Positions 11,505-24,600 of a stretch of 64,000 nt of DNA are shown here, in pieces (position 1 is the stretch's first letter; each line of letters starts with the position of its first letter). The position numbers were made by a program, and so were the translations under genes. The notes under the pieces were generated by a model, which was not told where the DNA came from, ran no database searches, and worked only from the letters and a program-made list of their open reading frames with translations. Source of the stretch: Trochalopteron elliotii (lineage: Eukaryota; Chordata; Aves; Passeriformes; Leiothrichidae); contig JANPWX010000130.1 of assembly GCA_024734555.1 (NCBI GenBank), positions 748,663 to 812,662 of the forward strand. Reading direction: 5' to 3'.

Positions 11505-11880
11505 TTGACCTGCTGGACATGAGACCAATTTGACCTTGGCTGATCTGCTGGGAAGCAGCTCTGCGGGGAAGTACCTGGGGGTGCTGCTGGACAGCAAGCT
11601 GTCCAAGAGCCAGCAGTGTGTCCTGGGGGACAAGAAGGCCAGTGGTGTCCTGGGGGGCATTAGGAAGAGCACTGCCAGCAGGTCAGGAAGGTGATCCTGT
11701 CCCTCTGCTCAGGCCTGGTGAAGGCTCACCTGGGGTACTGTGATGAGCTCTGGGCTCCTCAGCACAAAAGAGACATGGAGCTCCTGGAGTGGGTCCAGTG
11801 GAGAACTATGAAGATGGTTAAGGGTGTGGAGCACCTCTCCTATGAGGATGAGGGAGCTGGGCCTGTTCATCCAGAACACG
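11505..11880 (+). mobile_element. CR1 LINE fragment, C-terminal reverse transcriptase relic
   Basis: The plus strand encodes the familiar avian CR1 ORF2 C-terminal stretch: YLGVLLDSKLSKSQQC, then KKASGVLGGIRKS, then after a frame change LCSGLVKAHLGYCDELWAPQ and ELLEWVQWRTMKM. The frame breaks near 11685-11692, where AGCAGGTCAGGAAGGTGA runs into a stop in the first frame, so the copy is dead. Similarity stops around 11880 within the LGLF region, so the 3' end and tail are missing. This part of CR1 is GC-rich and explains the local compositional bump. The 174-codon frame at 11691-12215 is this relic plus unrelated sequence and is not a gene. Confidence 0.9.
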
Positions 11881-14800
11881 TTATGGCCAGAATCTTTGGG
11901 AAGAGTCCGTGGAGTGGATCCTGGTTAGAGGAGGAAGAAAATGCATGTGAACCATCTGCAGGAAGTGAATTGGGTTGGTGTGGAAGCACAGGCAGAATGC
12001 AGGGAGCTTTGTATGAAGTGCTGCCTGCTTCATTGACCCCTTTGTTTTGTAGTACCTTTCATGTCTTTCCCTCTGACCAACTTTATTATATCTGTATGCA
12101 GAATACAAATGCAGATAGCTTTACTGAAGTGAACAGAGCCACACCACATTTGTTTTGGTTAAATATGAAATTAAAACTGGAGGGTTGTTTTCATGCAGCA
12201 AACTTAGGAGCATAAGGGAGAAATGCAACTTAAAATAGCATTGGGGAAATATATATAGCAAAATGAACAAACAATATGCAGTGAGTCATGTCCAGTGGTT
12301 CTTGCAGTAAAAGAGAGGATCCTCTCTGAGGAAACTAGCTGGGAATAACTTTTACTTGTCTGAAGCTGTATCTTCCCTCTGGGTACAGCATTTTGGCAGT
12401 GGCCAGTGGATTCCTTTGTGGGTGCAGAGCACTCTCTGGACAGAGGTAATTGCAGGACTGACCACAGGCAATCATGCACTGAAAGACCCTGTACAGGCCA
12501 GCAGAGAAATATTCCAGCACAGTTCAGTAAAAAATATTTAAAATCTGGTTGGTCTGGCAAGTGGAGACCAAGGACCACCATTTTACTCATGGCCAAGGGT
12601 TATACTGGAGGATGCACAAGGGACATGACAAATGCCACTGTCCTGAGGGAATCTGTTACAGCAGTTATCCTCTTACCTGCTGCTATGCAGACCTAGCTTA
12701 TAAGCTGGTGGCACAGCTGCCCTGCAGCAAAACTAACTGTACCAAGGCAGAAGGCAGCAGCACAGGGCAGCTCTGCTTTTATGAGCTTTGAAACCATGAA
12801 GCCAGATAGAATTGGCCAGGCTGGGTGGCAGCAGTTTGGCCATCTCTATTAAATATAAAACTCAACACACAGCAGAGAGAAGGGGCTCTAATGACACTAT
12901 TTCAGCTTTGTTCTCATGGTAACCATTATGTCATCAGGATACCATGGTTACTATAATACTACTTACATTTCAAATGTTAAAAAAAGGCAGAAGGAGGAAA
13001 AAAAAAACTTTTCCCAAAGTTGAGAAAGAGATGTGTTTATTCAGAACCAAGTAGTCACAAGGAAGAATTAACCAGGAGTTATTAATACTTCTTGGAAAAG
13101 CCATTTTGAAACCATGAAGGATTGTTTTATTTAGTAATTACTATTTCTTACTGTTTCTGTTGCTGTCCCTGTCACCATATGGTGCATGTCCTGGGGTTTC
13201 CCCTCTCAGCTTTGTCACCAGTAGCTATTTTGATAAATGCACACTGCAGAAGGTTAACACGGTCAGATTCAAAACTTTGGGAGCATAATTTGTGCTTGAG
13301 TTATAAACCTCATTTTGCACAAAAGTCAGAAATAAAAAAAAAAATCCAGAAGCATAAGATTGGGACTGTGAGGTTATTTTATTTCAGAGGTTCAGGCTAA
13401 GCAAAGGAAGTCTTGGCTTGGATGCTTTCAAGATGCTGAAGCATATGGCTCAGAGGAAAGCAGAATGGCAGCTTGCTATTCCTTGTTTGAGGACAAAAAG
13501 TATACTGATGGCAGGATGTTTTCAGGGGATCAGGCCTGCAAACCTCTACACCTACAGCATGAGAGACCTTTGCTGCAGGAGAGGACAAGGGCTCTGACAC
13601 TGTGAAAATGTAGGATTTTGAAAATGGTCTGATAATGAGAAGTGAAAGAGCTTTAGATCATTGTATGTGTGAATCTAAAAAAAGAAACTAAAATAGACAG
13701 TGCACATACTTCCAAAAGCAGCTGGTCTTCGTGGGACTTCTGGTATTAGGTGGCTGCTCAACTTAAGACTGTTTACAGAAATCACTGGGTTTTCTATGCA
13801 TTGTTGGTGTCAGGTCCTGGGAGGTAGTTTGAGACAGAATCCACAACTGCAGTGCATTTAAAATTTCAAAATCCCTTTCTGGCACTCTTGAGAGTTCAGG
13901 ACTGCTCATTTGGGCAAGGCTGATTTTGAAATGGTTATTAAAAACTATTAACAAAATATTAGGTATTAAGATTTGATGGGGAAATTCTAAAATCAAAATA
14001 ATTTTGTTAACTTCTGTAATTGCCTGATCTTATCACCTGTATTGTTCTTCCTCTTTCCCCTGATACCTGTTATCACTGATTAAAGTATCTTTTTCTAAAT
14101 TGGAAAGTAAATTTTTGAGGCCAGGGTTGTAGTTTTCTATACCAACTGAACAGGGTCATAACAAAGCAGGTGAGACTTTTACAGAAGCGTGAAACTACAG
14201 GAACTGGATTTTAGATGCAATCTAAATTGAGAATTGAGAAGTATAGTATCTCACATATATATTTTTATATGTATATATACTCACAGCCATGAAAATTGTT
14301 GTATTAGCCAACAAGAAAAAGGACTAATGGCTGCTGTGTAAACCTAACCATGAAGAAACCAATGAGATGTGTACAGTCAATTCTAAAATGTTTCTCTTTA
14401 ATACATGTGGAGCTTCCTGAAGCATTAAAGTGTCCCACTTATCCCTAGATTGATTTCATCTCTCTGCAGGATCCCTCCTGTCCATATCTAGCATTCAAAA
14501 CATTGTCCCTGGGTGCATTTTTCCTTCTTGCTGTTGCATATTTTACATACAAATAGTCAAATCACAAAAGTTTTGGTAAACCAATAGCAATCAGCAGCCA
14601 GACCTTCCCATACACAAACATCCACAGCCCAGCTTCAGTGATTTTGAGGGGAAAAAAGCACAAATCTGAAAGGAAGGGATGATGCTATAAAGAATACTCC
14701 TCTTGACTATAAAATTTTCCATTTTGCCAGCAAACAGCTAGTGGTGTTTCTAGCAAATTCCCTCTCTCTAGATTAAACAATCAGCTGCCCTTTCTTAATG

Positions 14801-16466
14801 TTCACTGTAGCCTAGCTCATTTTGTACATCTGTTGTAGTCTTGCAAATATTAGTAAACAAGCCTTTCACAGCATGCCTTGCTGCTAAGCAGCACTGACAG
14901 ACACTTGAGATAGCTGGAGTCTCTATAGCTGGGTATGGCTAAAGATTTTTACCTGTTTATCTCTCTGATTTAATAGTCCTCTTGATCCAGAATAGAGAAA
15001 ATTTATGACCAAAATAATTCAAAACCACAAACAAGTACCTTTGGTCCAAGAGTACCATAGAAAAATGTTCCATAGAAAGTATCTTCTGACTTGAAATAGT
15101 CCTACCAAGTCAAAAAATATTTAAAAATATGGGAATTCAGGTAATTCGTTCATAAAGTGATCATTTCTGTGATGCTTCCCAAGTTTTCCATATGTCTGTG
15201 ACAAACATCCTTTGCTACTGAAGTTCATTCATTGCCAGTATATAGCAGCAATTATGGTTGTACCTAGAGAGATGTAAAGGATGTATATGAAATATGGGGA
15301 CCTTGAGGGATGGCAGGCTAAAATACTGAACCAGGGAAATCAAATTGATTAGGGAGTTATGATCAATACCCTGGGCAGAGATAATTTCAGTATTGTATTT
15401 CTATGAGATCACCACCATAGAAAATAACTCTTTGTGTTTTAATAGTGTCTTGGTGTCTTAAAAAACACGTTTAGTATATTGGTAAAAGACAAGATTTGTC
15501 TGTGCTTTGATTAGGTTTCAGGGCATATAACCAGCGAAGAATTTTAATTTATACATCACAGCAGGTAACATAAAGACAAGATATACATCCTTTTGCTGAA
15601 AATAACTCGATTAAGCAACCAAGGACCTACATGTTGTGTGTAGTCATCAGAAGTTGGCATATGCTCTGCAAGACGGCTTTGTCTGGCACCTGAAGCTGTT
15701 GTCAAGCTTTTTCTTTGAATTCTTCTAGTTGGTATTCGTTCCCAGTCTCGTTGTCACTTAGCTCTGCTGAACTGCCAGCAGCAGCGCCCTTTCGTTCTGC
15801 CTGTTGTGACAAAGCCAGTTCACCAGGCACTGCTCAGAAGTTACTCCAAGCTGTGACATATGGGAGCTTATGAATCAGATTTTCCCAATTGGAAAAGTAT
15901 CAATAATCAAGAATGACAATAAAAAACCTAAGACCCTTATTGCTATTGTTTAACAGCACTGTCTGCCATGTAATTAATTACCTCTCTACATGCATCATAC
16001 GAACACTGTTAAAGTTTATATACTGCAAGAAACATAGAATTTTAACTTTTTGTGTTAACCACATGAGAAAGAAATTAACCATTCTCATTATCCTATGCTT
16101 AGGAAAGCACACCAGTTGGTGCATGTGACACTCACAGTAGGAGTAGCTGACATGGGATCCATATGGCACTTGAGCATGGGATTCAGCAAGAGAAACAGAA
16201 AGGTCATCCAAACTTCAGCTGGAGAGAGAGCTTCATCTGAAGATAAAAAAGAAATTACTTACCTGTGGCCAACTGTTGTATCACTACATAGAGTGATATA
16301 ACATCTGTATCCCTACCCTGCATCTTTATCCATACTGTGCAGCTTTATCTTCTTAAAATGGAGCAGGGGCTGACTGTCACAGGCCTGAGTAGGAGGAGGT
16401 AGAGAAGCAAATGGGTATTATTAAAAAAAGCAACTGTGCTTGCTCCAAGCTCTGAGAATTACTGGT
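11881..16466. other. Single-copy DNA, no gene recognised
   Basis: No identifiable repeat or exon lies between the CR1 relic and the LTR. Composition is ordinary AT-rich bird non-coding DNA. A short alternating AT stretch lies at about 14.25-14.28 kb. A slightly more CpG-bearing segment at 15.66-15.85 kb includes CAGCAGCGCCCTTTCG. This could be a conserved regulatory block, but nothing in it is diagnostic. Confidence 0.5.
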
Positions 16467-16986
16467 TGTGCTGGTTTTGACTGGGCTGGAGTTAATTTTC
16501 TTCACAGTAATTGGTATGGGGCTGTGTTTTGGATTTGTGCTGGAAACAGTGCTGGTAATACAGGGATGTTTTCATTATTGCTGAGCAGGGCTTGCACAGA
16601 GTCAAGGCCTTTTCTGCATCTCAACCCCCTCCATCAGTGTGGAGGCTGGGAGAGCACAAGAAGCTGGGAGGGACACAGTCAGGACAGCTGACCCCAGCTG
16701 CCCAGAGGGACATTCCTCACCACATGGCATCAGGCTCAGTTATAAAGCTGGGCAAGAAGGTGGAAGGGGGGATGTTTGGAGTGATGATGTCTGCCTTCCC
16801 TGGTCACTGTTACATGTGATGGAGCCTGGCTGTGCTGGGCATAGCTGAATATCTGCCTGTCCTGGGGAAGGGGGGAATCCATTTTGCTTTACCTATAAAA
16901 CTGTCTTTGTCTCAACCCATGAGTTTTCCCACTTTTACCATTCTGATTGTCTCCCCCATCCTGTTGTGGAGGGAGCGAGGGAGTTA
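16467..16986 (+). mobile_element. Avian endogenous retrovirus LTR, 3' truncated
   Basis: This is a bird LTR type I recognise from its characteristic runs: TGTGCTGGTTTTGACTGGG at the 5' end, GGGGCTGTGTTTTGGATTTG, GCTGGAAACAGTG, a TATAAAGCTGGGCAAG promoter at 16741, and ACCTATAAAACTGTC near 16891 where the polyadenylation signal lies, then CTCAACCCATGAGTTTTCCC. The usual 3' end is missing after GGGAGCGAGGGAGTTACA. No primer-binding site or viral coding region follows, so this is a solo or orphan LTR. The TATA box and poly(A) region could still influence transcription locally. The frames within it (16440-16848) are not genes. Confidence 0.85.
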
Positions 16987-18787
16987 CATTTCATCTTTTC
17001 ATCTATTTCCTATATAAAATAACATCACCAGAACAAAGCAGTAGCCAAGCTTGAGGAGTGAGCCCTGGTCATTAGGGCCTTTTGCAAAGTGCTGCTTTGT
17101 CAGGGAAACGGAGCTTGGTTAATTGAAAGTGGGCTGTTAAGAATGGTTTTGGTTTTACCTGGCTTGTTAATGCACACCTGATGGCATGGAACTGTAGGAG
17201 AAAAGGGAGGGATTCCTGTCAGCACTGTAGCTCTTAACGATTAAAAGTCTCCCTCTGGCTGCAGTTGTCAAAGGGACAAGTTGCAGACTGTCTGGGGATA
17301 TAGCTTGACTTTCCTGTAGCGCCACCCGATTCCTATGAAGACTTAGATAAATGGCCAAGAGTGAATCACTGTGAATCACTGGGCTGTCAGGCTTCACCAG
17401 AGAGGGCCCCAGGCACTGGGATTTCACTGAGAGTGGAGTGGATGGGACATGAGGGAAGAAAAAGACCTCACAGCCTGAGGACACACTCTCATTCCTGGTC
17501 TGGAGAGTCAGGATGGGACATTGTGTGATGAGACTGCAGTACAATTTTATATATTAGTGTAATAGAAGATTCAAATATATCAGCAATATTTCAGCAAAAT
17601 AATATATCAGAATATTAACTGAAGCAACAGGAAAATTCCTTCTAACCTGAAACGATAGGTCAAAACTATTAAGTGCTAAAGTTTCTTTCTTGAATTCTTC
17701 AGAACTTACTTTACTTTGAGCATTTGTAACTTATTTAAATGGTATGGCTGTGGACAAAGCTGCCTTACTGCCTCCTTATCCTCTTGCTCCAGACCTAACT
17801 TCAAAGGGGCTATTCTGAGCTCATACCTGCATATATTTGGGTTAGTATACAAAACAAACACGCTCAAAAGTCACACTCCTCCATGGCACAAGTCAGGGCA
17901 ATTCCTTTTGAAACTGATGCAAGTTATTTCTATGTATATCCAGACTCAACTAAGTCTTAAAAGTCCTAAAGAGTTTGATTTTTCTACTCCTGTGTTCTTC
18001 ATATGAATGCCTAGAGCTGTTTGAATGCAAATCTCTATTGGAACAGTGCATCAATTAGGAAACAAAAGAGTTCAGAGTAAGTTCCTGTTCGTTTGCCAAA
18101 GTGTCAGCTGAAAGATCCCTTCCAGTTTCCATTGCAATGTGATGGTGAGAGACTTGCCTAAAGCAGCACTGAGGCATGACTAGCCCTGTATTCCAAAGTC
18201 AATTCTATTTGAGATCCATTTTGCTAGTTAAATTTACAGTATTTTAATCCCTTAATTTAAATGTCAATTCTGTGGATATTAACTCTTTTACAGCGTGGGA
18301 GTCCTGTCTATATTTATTGATGCAATGCCCCTGAGAGCAGAAGAGAAACAAAAGGGTGACCTTTGGTTTCAGTTTAATGTCACCAGCACTCAAGTGACCT
18401 GGTGTCTTTCTTGTTCACTCAGAGCAGTGGCACACCTGACTAATACATTGCAAACACACACAAAAGTAACACAGGAGATGCTGTTGCTTGTGTTATTACT
18501 CACTTCCTATTTCCAATTTAAGAATATGTTAGTAAAGAGTGTTAAACAGACTGTTGATACTGTTTTAACAAGGAATGTACTACAATGCGTTGTAGGAGTA
18601 CAGAGTGATAGAATTTTCCTCTGTGGGTTGGAAAAAGTATTTTTCTAAATGTTTGGATTACACAGACTACATAAGATTAGCCTAGTTGTTGCTAATTGCA
18701 GGTGTTCCAACGCCCACCTTCTCCTCTTATATGGTTTTATCATGGCTGGCATCATTACTTAGTCATTACAGCAGTGGACAAAGAGTT
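16987..18787. other. Single-copy DNA, no gene recognised
   Basis: No repeat of known type is seen apart from a possible CR1 tail near 18.6 kb. A small direct duplication GTGAATCACT occurs twice at about 17.36-17.38 kb. The 125-codon minus-strand frame at 17167-17544 has no recognisable features and is within chance length. Confidence 0.5.
18606..18645 (-). mobile_element. Possible worn CR1 3' tail
   Basis: The plus strand reads GTGATAGAATTTTCC followed by TGTGGGTTGGAAAAAGTA, which resembles the reverse complement of the CR1 terminus (GGTTGGAAAAGACC beside the ATAGAAT tail). Only about 40 bases agree, and the sequence beyond is unrelated, so this is tentative. Confidence 0.35.
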
Positions 18788-18902
18788 CAGAATTCCTGGC
18801 TCCTGAGAGTAATTTGGTGATTTACTAGGTTTTTGTGTCCTTGGATCAGTCACAGCTCAGCCGCTTTGTGCCTCCATCCCTCTGTCTAAAAGCAGAAGTA
18901 AT
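18788..18902 (+). mobile_element. MIR-like ancient SINE fossil
   Basis: The ordered motifs of the MIR/CORE-type SINE body are visible: AATTCCTGGCTCCTG, TTTACTAGGTTTTTGTGTCC, TTGGATCAGTCAC, TGTGCCTCCATCCCTC and TGTCTAAAAGCAGAAGTAAT. They correspond to the classic order of 'tcctggctctgccac', 'ttactagctgtgtgacc', 'ttgggcaagtcac', 'tgcctcagtttcctc' and 'tgtaaaatgggataat'. Many substitutions separate it from that pattern, consistent with an insertion older than modern birds. Confidence 0.55.
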
Positions 18903-21520
18903 CTGGAGGTTCATATGCTTATGCCTAGGATTCTTTCCCACTCTGCAGTTAAAGAGAAAAGAAATGTAAATATTTTTTCCCATGTGAAAATCTGGTATTT
19001 GAAAATTTGTGTTTATCAGGAATTGGGCCAAACTTTTTCCCACTTCACCACAAATCAATTAATGCAAAACCAGCACACATGGTAATATTGATATGCTTTC
19101 CTTTCTGTGGGTTGAGAAGTTACAATAAGTGCTGATTAAGAAATGGAAGCTTCAGATATTTCTGTAGTCCCAAAGTGAATTGGCTCTGTTATGTTTCCTA
19201 AACTTCTGGTTTTTTAATTGAATTCAGTTCGACTTGTCTCTGGTTTTGACTTGTCTCTGTGTCACCTGAGTGATTGTCATTGTGATTGTCAATTAGTGAT
19301 TGTCATGCCAACCCACTGGGTTCTAAATTGCCAAGGGCCAGGTGAGTCCCAGGGCACATTGTTGGTTGCCCTACCTTGTGCCCATTCAGAACTAACAGGA
19401 GAACTCAGCTGGGATTGAACTGAAAAAGCACAAGGCAGTGGTACTGAAGTTCACAGGCACAAGTTAGCATTTATGTGACTCAGAACCATTCCAGTTTGTC
19501 TCAGAAACATGAAATTTATTGGTGAGAAGGAGCAAAGACCAGGGCTCTTGGCATCAGGAGACTGAAGCAATCCCGTCATCTACCACATTCATGACAGTGG
19601 TGTCAGGGGGAAATCCAACAGAACACGTGGCAGGACAAATGGGAGAATGCAAGATATACAAAAACACTACTAGTATGAGTTTGGAAACCTGTATGGGGTG
19701 AAATGATTTGTACCTCGTGAGGGAAAAAATAGGTAACATAAAATTTCAGAATCCTGTGATTCTGTCACAGGCCAAGTGGTTCATGATGCCTGAAGACAGG
19801 CTGTATTTTTATCTGGAAAATGCCTTTCAAAAGCAAAGTCAATTACTTTAGCAAACTGCCCCCATCCCAAGGGACATTTGGTCATCAGTTTAGAGATGTT
19901 TAAATAGGTCTAATAAGAGTAAATTCAGTGAACCTTCATGCTGTCCAAATATTTTCCAACATGTCAAATGCAGAGACTTTTCAAAATGCTTGCTTAGAGA
20001 TACCAGTACTACAGAAACAAGCCTGGACCTTCTAGAAAACTAACATCTAAGGAAAATATGAACCAGGACATGATTTTTGAAAAAAACCAAAAAACATATT
20101 TTCTTCCAGTACAAGGTTAGTTTTTGGCTGCCACTTCAACTTCTCTGCAGGAAGGCAAAGAATTGCAGCAAGAATGGCTGGGATTTCACTGGGATATTTG
20201 AAAATCAGTTCTCAGTACTTACCTCCTCTCTGAGTGGGCTGTAATTCTGTGTCCTGAGGCACTCTGAGCTCTCAGCTGCCCCTCCAGTGGGGTGTTCTAA
20301 ACCTCCTGGTTTGTTCTGCCTGCATCTAAATGTCACCTCTGGCTCTGAAAGCCACTTAGGGTACTTCAGGAATGCTCTCTCCAGACAGCTGACACCTCCT
20401 GGGAGAAAAACGACAGCTTCCAGTGAATGGCACTGAATGATTAGAAAAGACCCAGAAGGAGAGGGAGGTGGGGGAAAGGCATTTGTCAATATTTTTTTTG
20501 TTGGTTTTGCTTTTGGTTGTTGGGTTTTTTTCCCTAGTGACATTAAAGTGCATGGTTGCATCCTGTGTTTGAATGCTGCTGTACTGGATCAGAGAAGAGA
20601 CTGCAAAGTTGCTATATTTTATCCGTGGTATGTTTAGAAGCATGAGCAAGAGACAGCCAGTGGGGGATTTTTATATGGAGTTATTGATATGTGTGACCAT
20701 CAATGAACAAATTACATCCAGGTCAGAAATCTGAGAAGCTCTTCAGTCATGAAGAAAAATTAGCGCTTATTTATTTTTTTTAATTTGCCTAAATAAACTT
20801 GGATGTTCTTGGGACCTGCTCTGTTATGGTCAGGCTGCTTGATGTGGGTACTTCTACCACATATTTTTGCAGAATTCCCCAATATCTTGTGATTGAAGGA
20901 GTTGGAAAATTTTAGGGTGTTTAGACATGGCTGCTTCTTAATGCATGGGGTTTTTTTCATCCCAGAGGCCCGGATATTCTCTCTCTTTCATATTACTCTC
21001 TCAGTTTTGATGTAGGCTCTAAGCAAGGATAAAGGCTGTGTGGGTCTGCTGGTTGTGTCTTTCTGTTATACTGTGCTTTTAAATAATCATCAGGAGTGCC
21101 TAGAGCACAGGATGGGCACCTTTCCCATCTGGTTTTATAAGCATAAATAAATACTTATAGAAAAGACAGCTGTGGCAGTTCCCCCTCTTCTCTGATAGAT
21201 CTCTCTTCAAAGCTGTGGATCAAAACAGCAGTGCAAATATTCAGCAGCAGGGACCATGACTCTTGAGTACTGGCACAGAAGAGTCACATGTGAACTTCTA
21301 AGCCTGCATAAGTAACCTTCCAAAATACAGGTTGAAAAAATAATAAACACACTTATCTTGCCAGCAGAGAAAGAAAGCACCTCCTGTCACTCAGAGCAAC
21401 TCTCGGAGGCATTGCAGTCATGTATGGGAGCTGAAGGAAGCCTGTGTGAGGCCCTCTGCCTTCAGAAATGTGACAGAAATTCAAGGCTGCCTTCACTGAG
21501 ACACCAGAAATGGCACTGCA
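18903..21520. other. Single-copy DNA with a short repeat cluster
   Basis: No gene or interspersed repeat is recognised. A cluster of short direct repeats lies at 19231-19306 and is listed separately. The frames at 20205-20649 on the minus strand are unremarkable. Confidence 0.5.
19231..19306. repeat. Nested short direct repeats
   Basis: GACTTGTCTCTG occurs twice (19231 and 19248), followed at once by three copies of GTGATTGTCA (19270, 19282, 19296). Two different units duplicated side by side suggests repeated slippage at one spot. No function is inferred. Confidence 0.8.
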
Positions 21521-21633
21521 AGAGACTCAGGAGATCCAAATTAAAATTCCATCTCTGACACAGACCTTTGGAGTGTATGAGCAAATTACCATGTCCCTCA
21601 GTTCCTTCTGGTAAGAAAAAAGGATAATAATAT
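21521..21633 (+). mobile_element. MIR-like ancient SINE fossil
   Basis: In order: GAGACTCAGGAGATCCAAA, ATTCCATCTCTGACACAGACC, TGAGCAAATTACCATG, TCCCTCAGTTCCTTCTGGTAA and AAAAGGATAATAATATT. These match the MIR-type body ('agacctgggttcaaatc', 'ctctgccac', 'gggcaagtcactt', 'cctcagtttcctcatctgtaa', 'ggataataat'). This is the clearest of the three such fossils in the window. Confidence 0.6.
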
Positions 21634-24600
21634 TTTTTCTCTCTGTCTTGTATCAGAGCACCAGACTGAGGCCATTTCTCACTAAATAAATGTATTGGAA
21701 CCCAAGCCCTCTTGGGGCAGCTAAACAAGAAATACAGAAGTAAAATTAGGTATAACTAGGTAACTAAATTATTTCCAAAACCTTGAAATTAATGTGGGTT
21801 GTGCTGTTTTTGCTTTTATATATTAAATAAGTAAAATTTATCTTTTTATGAAGACTGGTGAGCTTTTATTGAACAGTATAAAACTTACTTGAGAGAAATG
21901 CAAGTAAAAAGTCTTGACCGTAGACAACTATTTTCCTCATATAAAACCAATGACACAAGAGAGAATTTTATAATACGCTCACAAAACTGCTCAAAACCAG
22001 CTCATCCACTATCCTACCTCTAAGCCTAGTGGCAGATCTATAAGGGAAATTATCAGAAACGCCTGAACCTTACTCTTGTGCTCTAAATGTTGTTGGTTTT
22101 GTTTTCAAATCTCATTTCAGCTTATCTTTAGGTGTCGAAGGTTGATGCAACAAGACAACTGCTGCTGTCTTGAAAACTGCCTCTCTGGTTGGTAAAATTA
22201 ATTTTATTTCCTTGAAGTTGGTTACTAAAACTGGTATTTTACAGTGCAGAATGTATCTCCTCCCTAACAGTACCCATCACTGACTTGGACTGAACAAACC
22301 AGGTTCTTTGCTGTCTGGCTGTCCATCTGTAAAGAGCATTCCTTAAAAAAAGAGTAATCCCCTTATGCAGGAATTTGTAGCGACATAAATAAATGTGTGA
22401 GGCAGTACAGGACAACAGATAAGCAGACTGGTGTTTTGGGTGTGGAATCCCACGAGGAGTAAAGGGTTGTTTCCTATCCCGAGTGACTAAGGAAAGGGGA
22501 AGGCAAAGAAAACTGCAGTAACTCCACAGCTCCATAGATGTCACCAGCTTTTCGCTCCAGCCTTCCCCAGACGTTTTCGATTGTACCTATCTCCCTCCAG
22601 CCATTTACTCTGTAGCCCCAGAGGGACTGTTTTTGGATGACGAAATACTGCAGATTGCAAATTAAAAGCTGCCAGCAGTGAGCTGTGCCTGGACAGGAGA
22701 TACAAAATGGAAAATGTAAACAGTAACACAGTACTTTTTCAATCACATCTTACTTACTTAACAAGAGTCTTATAACGGTGTGAACTTCTTTTTTAGATAT
22801 TGAGAGCTAAATCATGATGGCATTTCCTGAGCTTTGTTTAAAATGATTTATGAAGGCTATTTGCAACATTTTGCCTCCTTCTGGAATTCTGACGTAAAAG
22901 TCCAAACCACATAATTTCCGTTCATGTACCACCCACAGCAGTCATGCACTGTTCTTTTGGACCTGGGAATGTGCCTACAAAATGGCAAGGGCAGCTCCAA
23001 AAAGGAAAAATATAAAGTACAGAAGGAAAAAGGCCCCCTTACATCCTCACAGAGAATAACTTAGGTGCCGATTTCAGACAAGGAGCCAAAGGTGTGAAGA
23101 TAGGACCAAGGTGGAAGGGGAACAGAGAACAAGGAAGAGGATTTGCTTATTGAAATGAGCTTTTTGTAGCATAAAGCAGCCTCTTTAATAAACAACTCGA
23201 TCAGTATGAGAGACTGATTTGTTAATTTAAGAGCAGCACCCCAGAGATTTCAGATTTGAGTCCCAAGCGAAGCAGCTGCCACTGCACTGGAGAGGGTGGC
23301 TGTGCATTAGCTGTGCCACTGTGCCACCACACACACCTTTGCTTGGTGGTCCTGGGGTCCACGGATTCTGGTAGTCAAAGCCCTACTTAAGGCTCTGAGC
23401 CCAGCTTATCTCTACTACATCAGTCGGGAAAAGCTGTAAGTGATTGCTGTTTTGTTCAAGGGAAGATCAAGAAGAAGTTCAAGAAGAAGAAGAGAAACGT
23501 CTTTAGTCCTTGTATGACAGGTATTTAAGGGGCTCTGCCAGCACAGCTGGAGCTTGGCCATGGCTCCTGGGGACTAGCCCTGGCTAAACAGACCATGGCC
23601 CAAAAGTGTACACTCAGCAGCCCCAACCCAATGTTGTGACACAGGCTTCACTTGGTCCCTCACGAGATTTATTTTCAAGAGTGCCCCAAAGAGTGGCACC
23701 TTCCTGGCTTGAAGTTTAAGTCAGGCACAGGACGCAGGATGGAGAGGTCAGAGAGTGAGGTCATGACTGGGGGGCAGTGGGGTCTGGCTGCTGGGATCCT
23801 TAGGCAAGAGGTTTGTCCAAGAGATCACACAGCTGGCTAGCCCATAGCCATGCACCTAGGGGGGGTGCAGAGCAGGACAGTGCTTTTCTCTTGGATTTTG
23901 AAGAAATTTCTCAGAGTAGTGGGGAGAAATACTAAAACCCAACACGTTTTCCTCAGGATTTCCCTTTTTTAACTTGTATCTTAAAATATATTTAAAAGCT
24001 TTGTTAGCAAGTGATCCAAAAGAATTTGAAAATACATATTAGCTCAGCTGGTAGTGACCCTGCAACACTCCACTGTTAATAAGTAATCAGCATTTTTCAT
24101 ACAATGTCTTTCACCTTTGGATGGAGGACCATCCCCTAATTTGATATACAAGGCTATACTTCAGTGCAAGACCACCACCAGTGCTATTGCTGTGAACTTA
24201 CATTGGTGTAATAGCAAGTAGAATTTGTTCCTAAAAGAGAGGCAGTGAAAAATGAACATATACTATAATTTCCCAAGTGGTAGATTTTCGTATTATTTGT
24301 GTTCATTCAGGACTTGAATCTTGGAGATTGAATTAATTTCAGATCTCCTACCACCTGACCCAAAACAAGAAACAAACAGCTGTGTTTGTTACTGCTTGGT
24401 AATATATTTTTCCAGGAAAACACAGCTTAATCTGGGCTCTGCTGAAATAGCTGTCTGTTGTTTTTGCTCTCTACAAAACACCAGTAACTGAAAGGAGAAT
24501 GAGCCTATCCCAGAAACTGTATCTTTTAACTTTGGTGCAGTGAAACAGTGTGTCAAAATGGGTGTGGAACAAAGTTTTTAAATCCCGTTCAATGTAAAGA

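Noticed and set aside
11691..12215. 174-codon frame as a gene
   Set aside because: Its first third is CR1 reverse-transcriptase relic and the rest is unrelated sequence with no domain.
16440..16848. Overlapping frames of 69-83 codons
   Set aside because: They lie within a non-coding retroviral LTR.
24040..24054. tRNA A-box-like TAGCTCAGCTGGTAG
   Set aside because: No B box, anticodon arm or acceptor stem can be drawn from the following bases.
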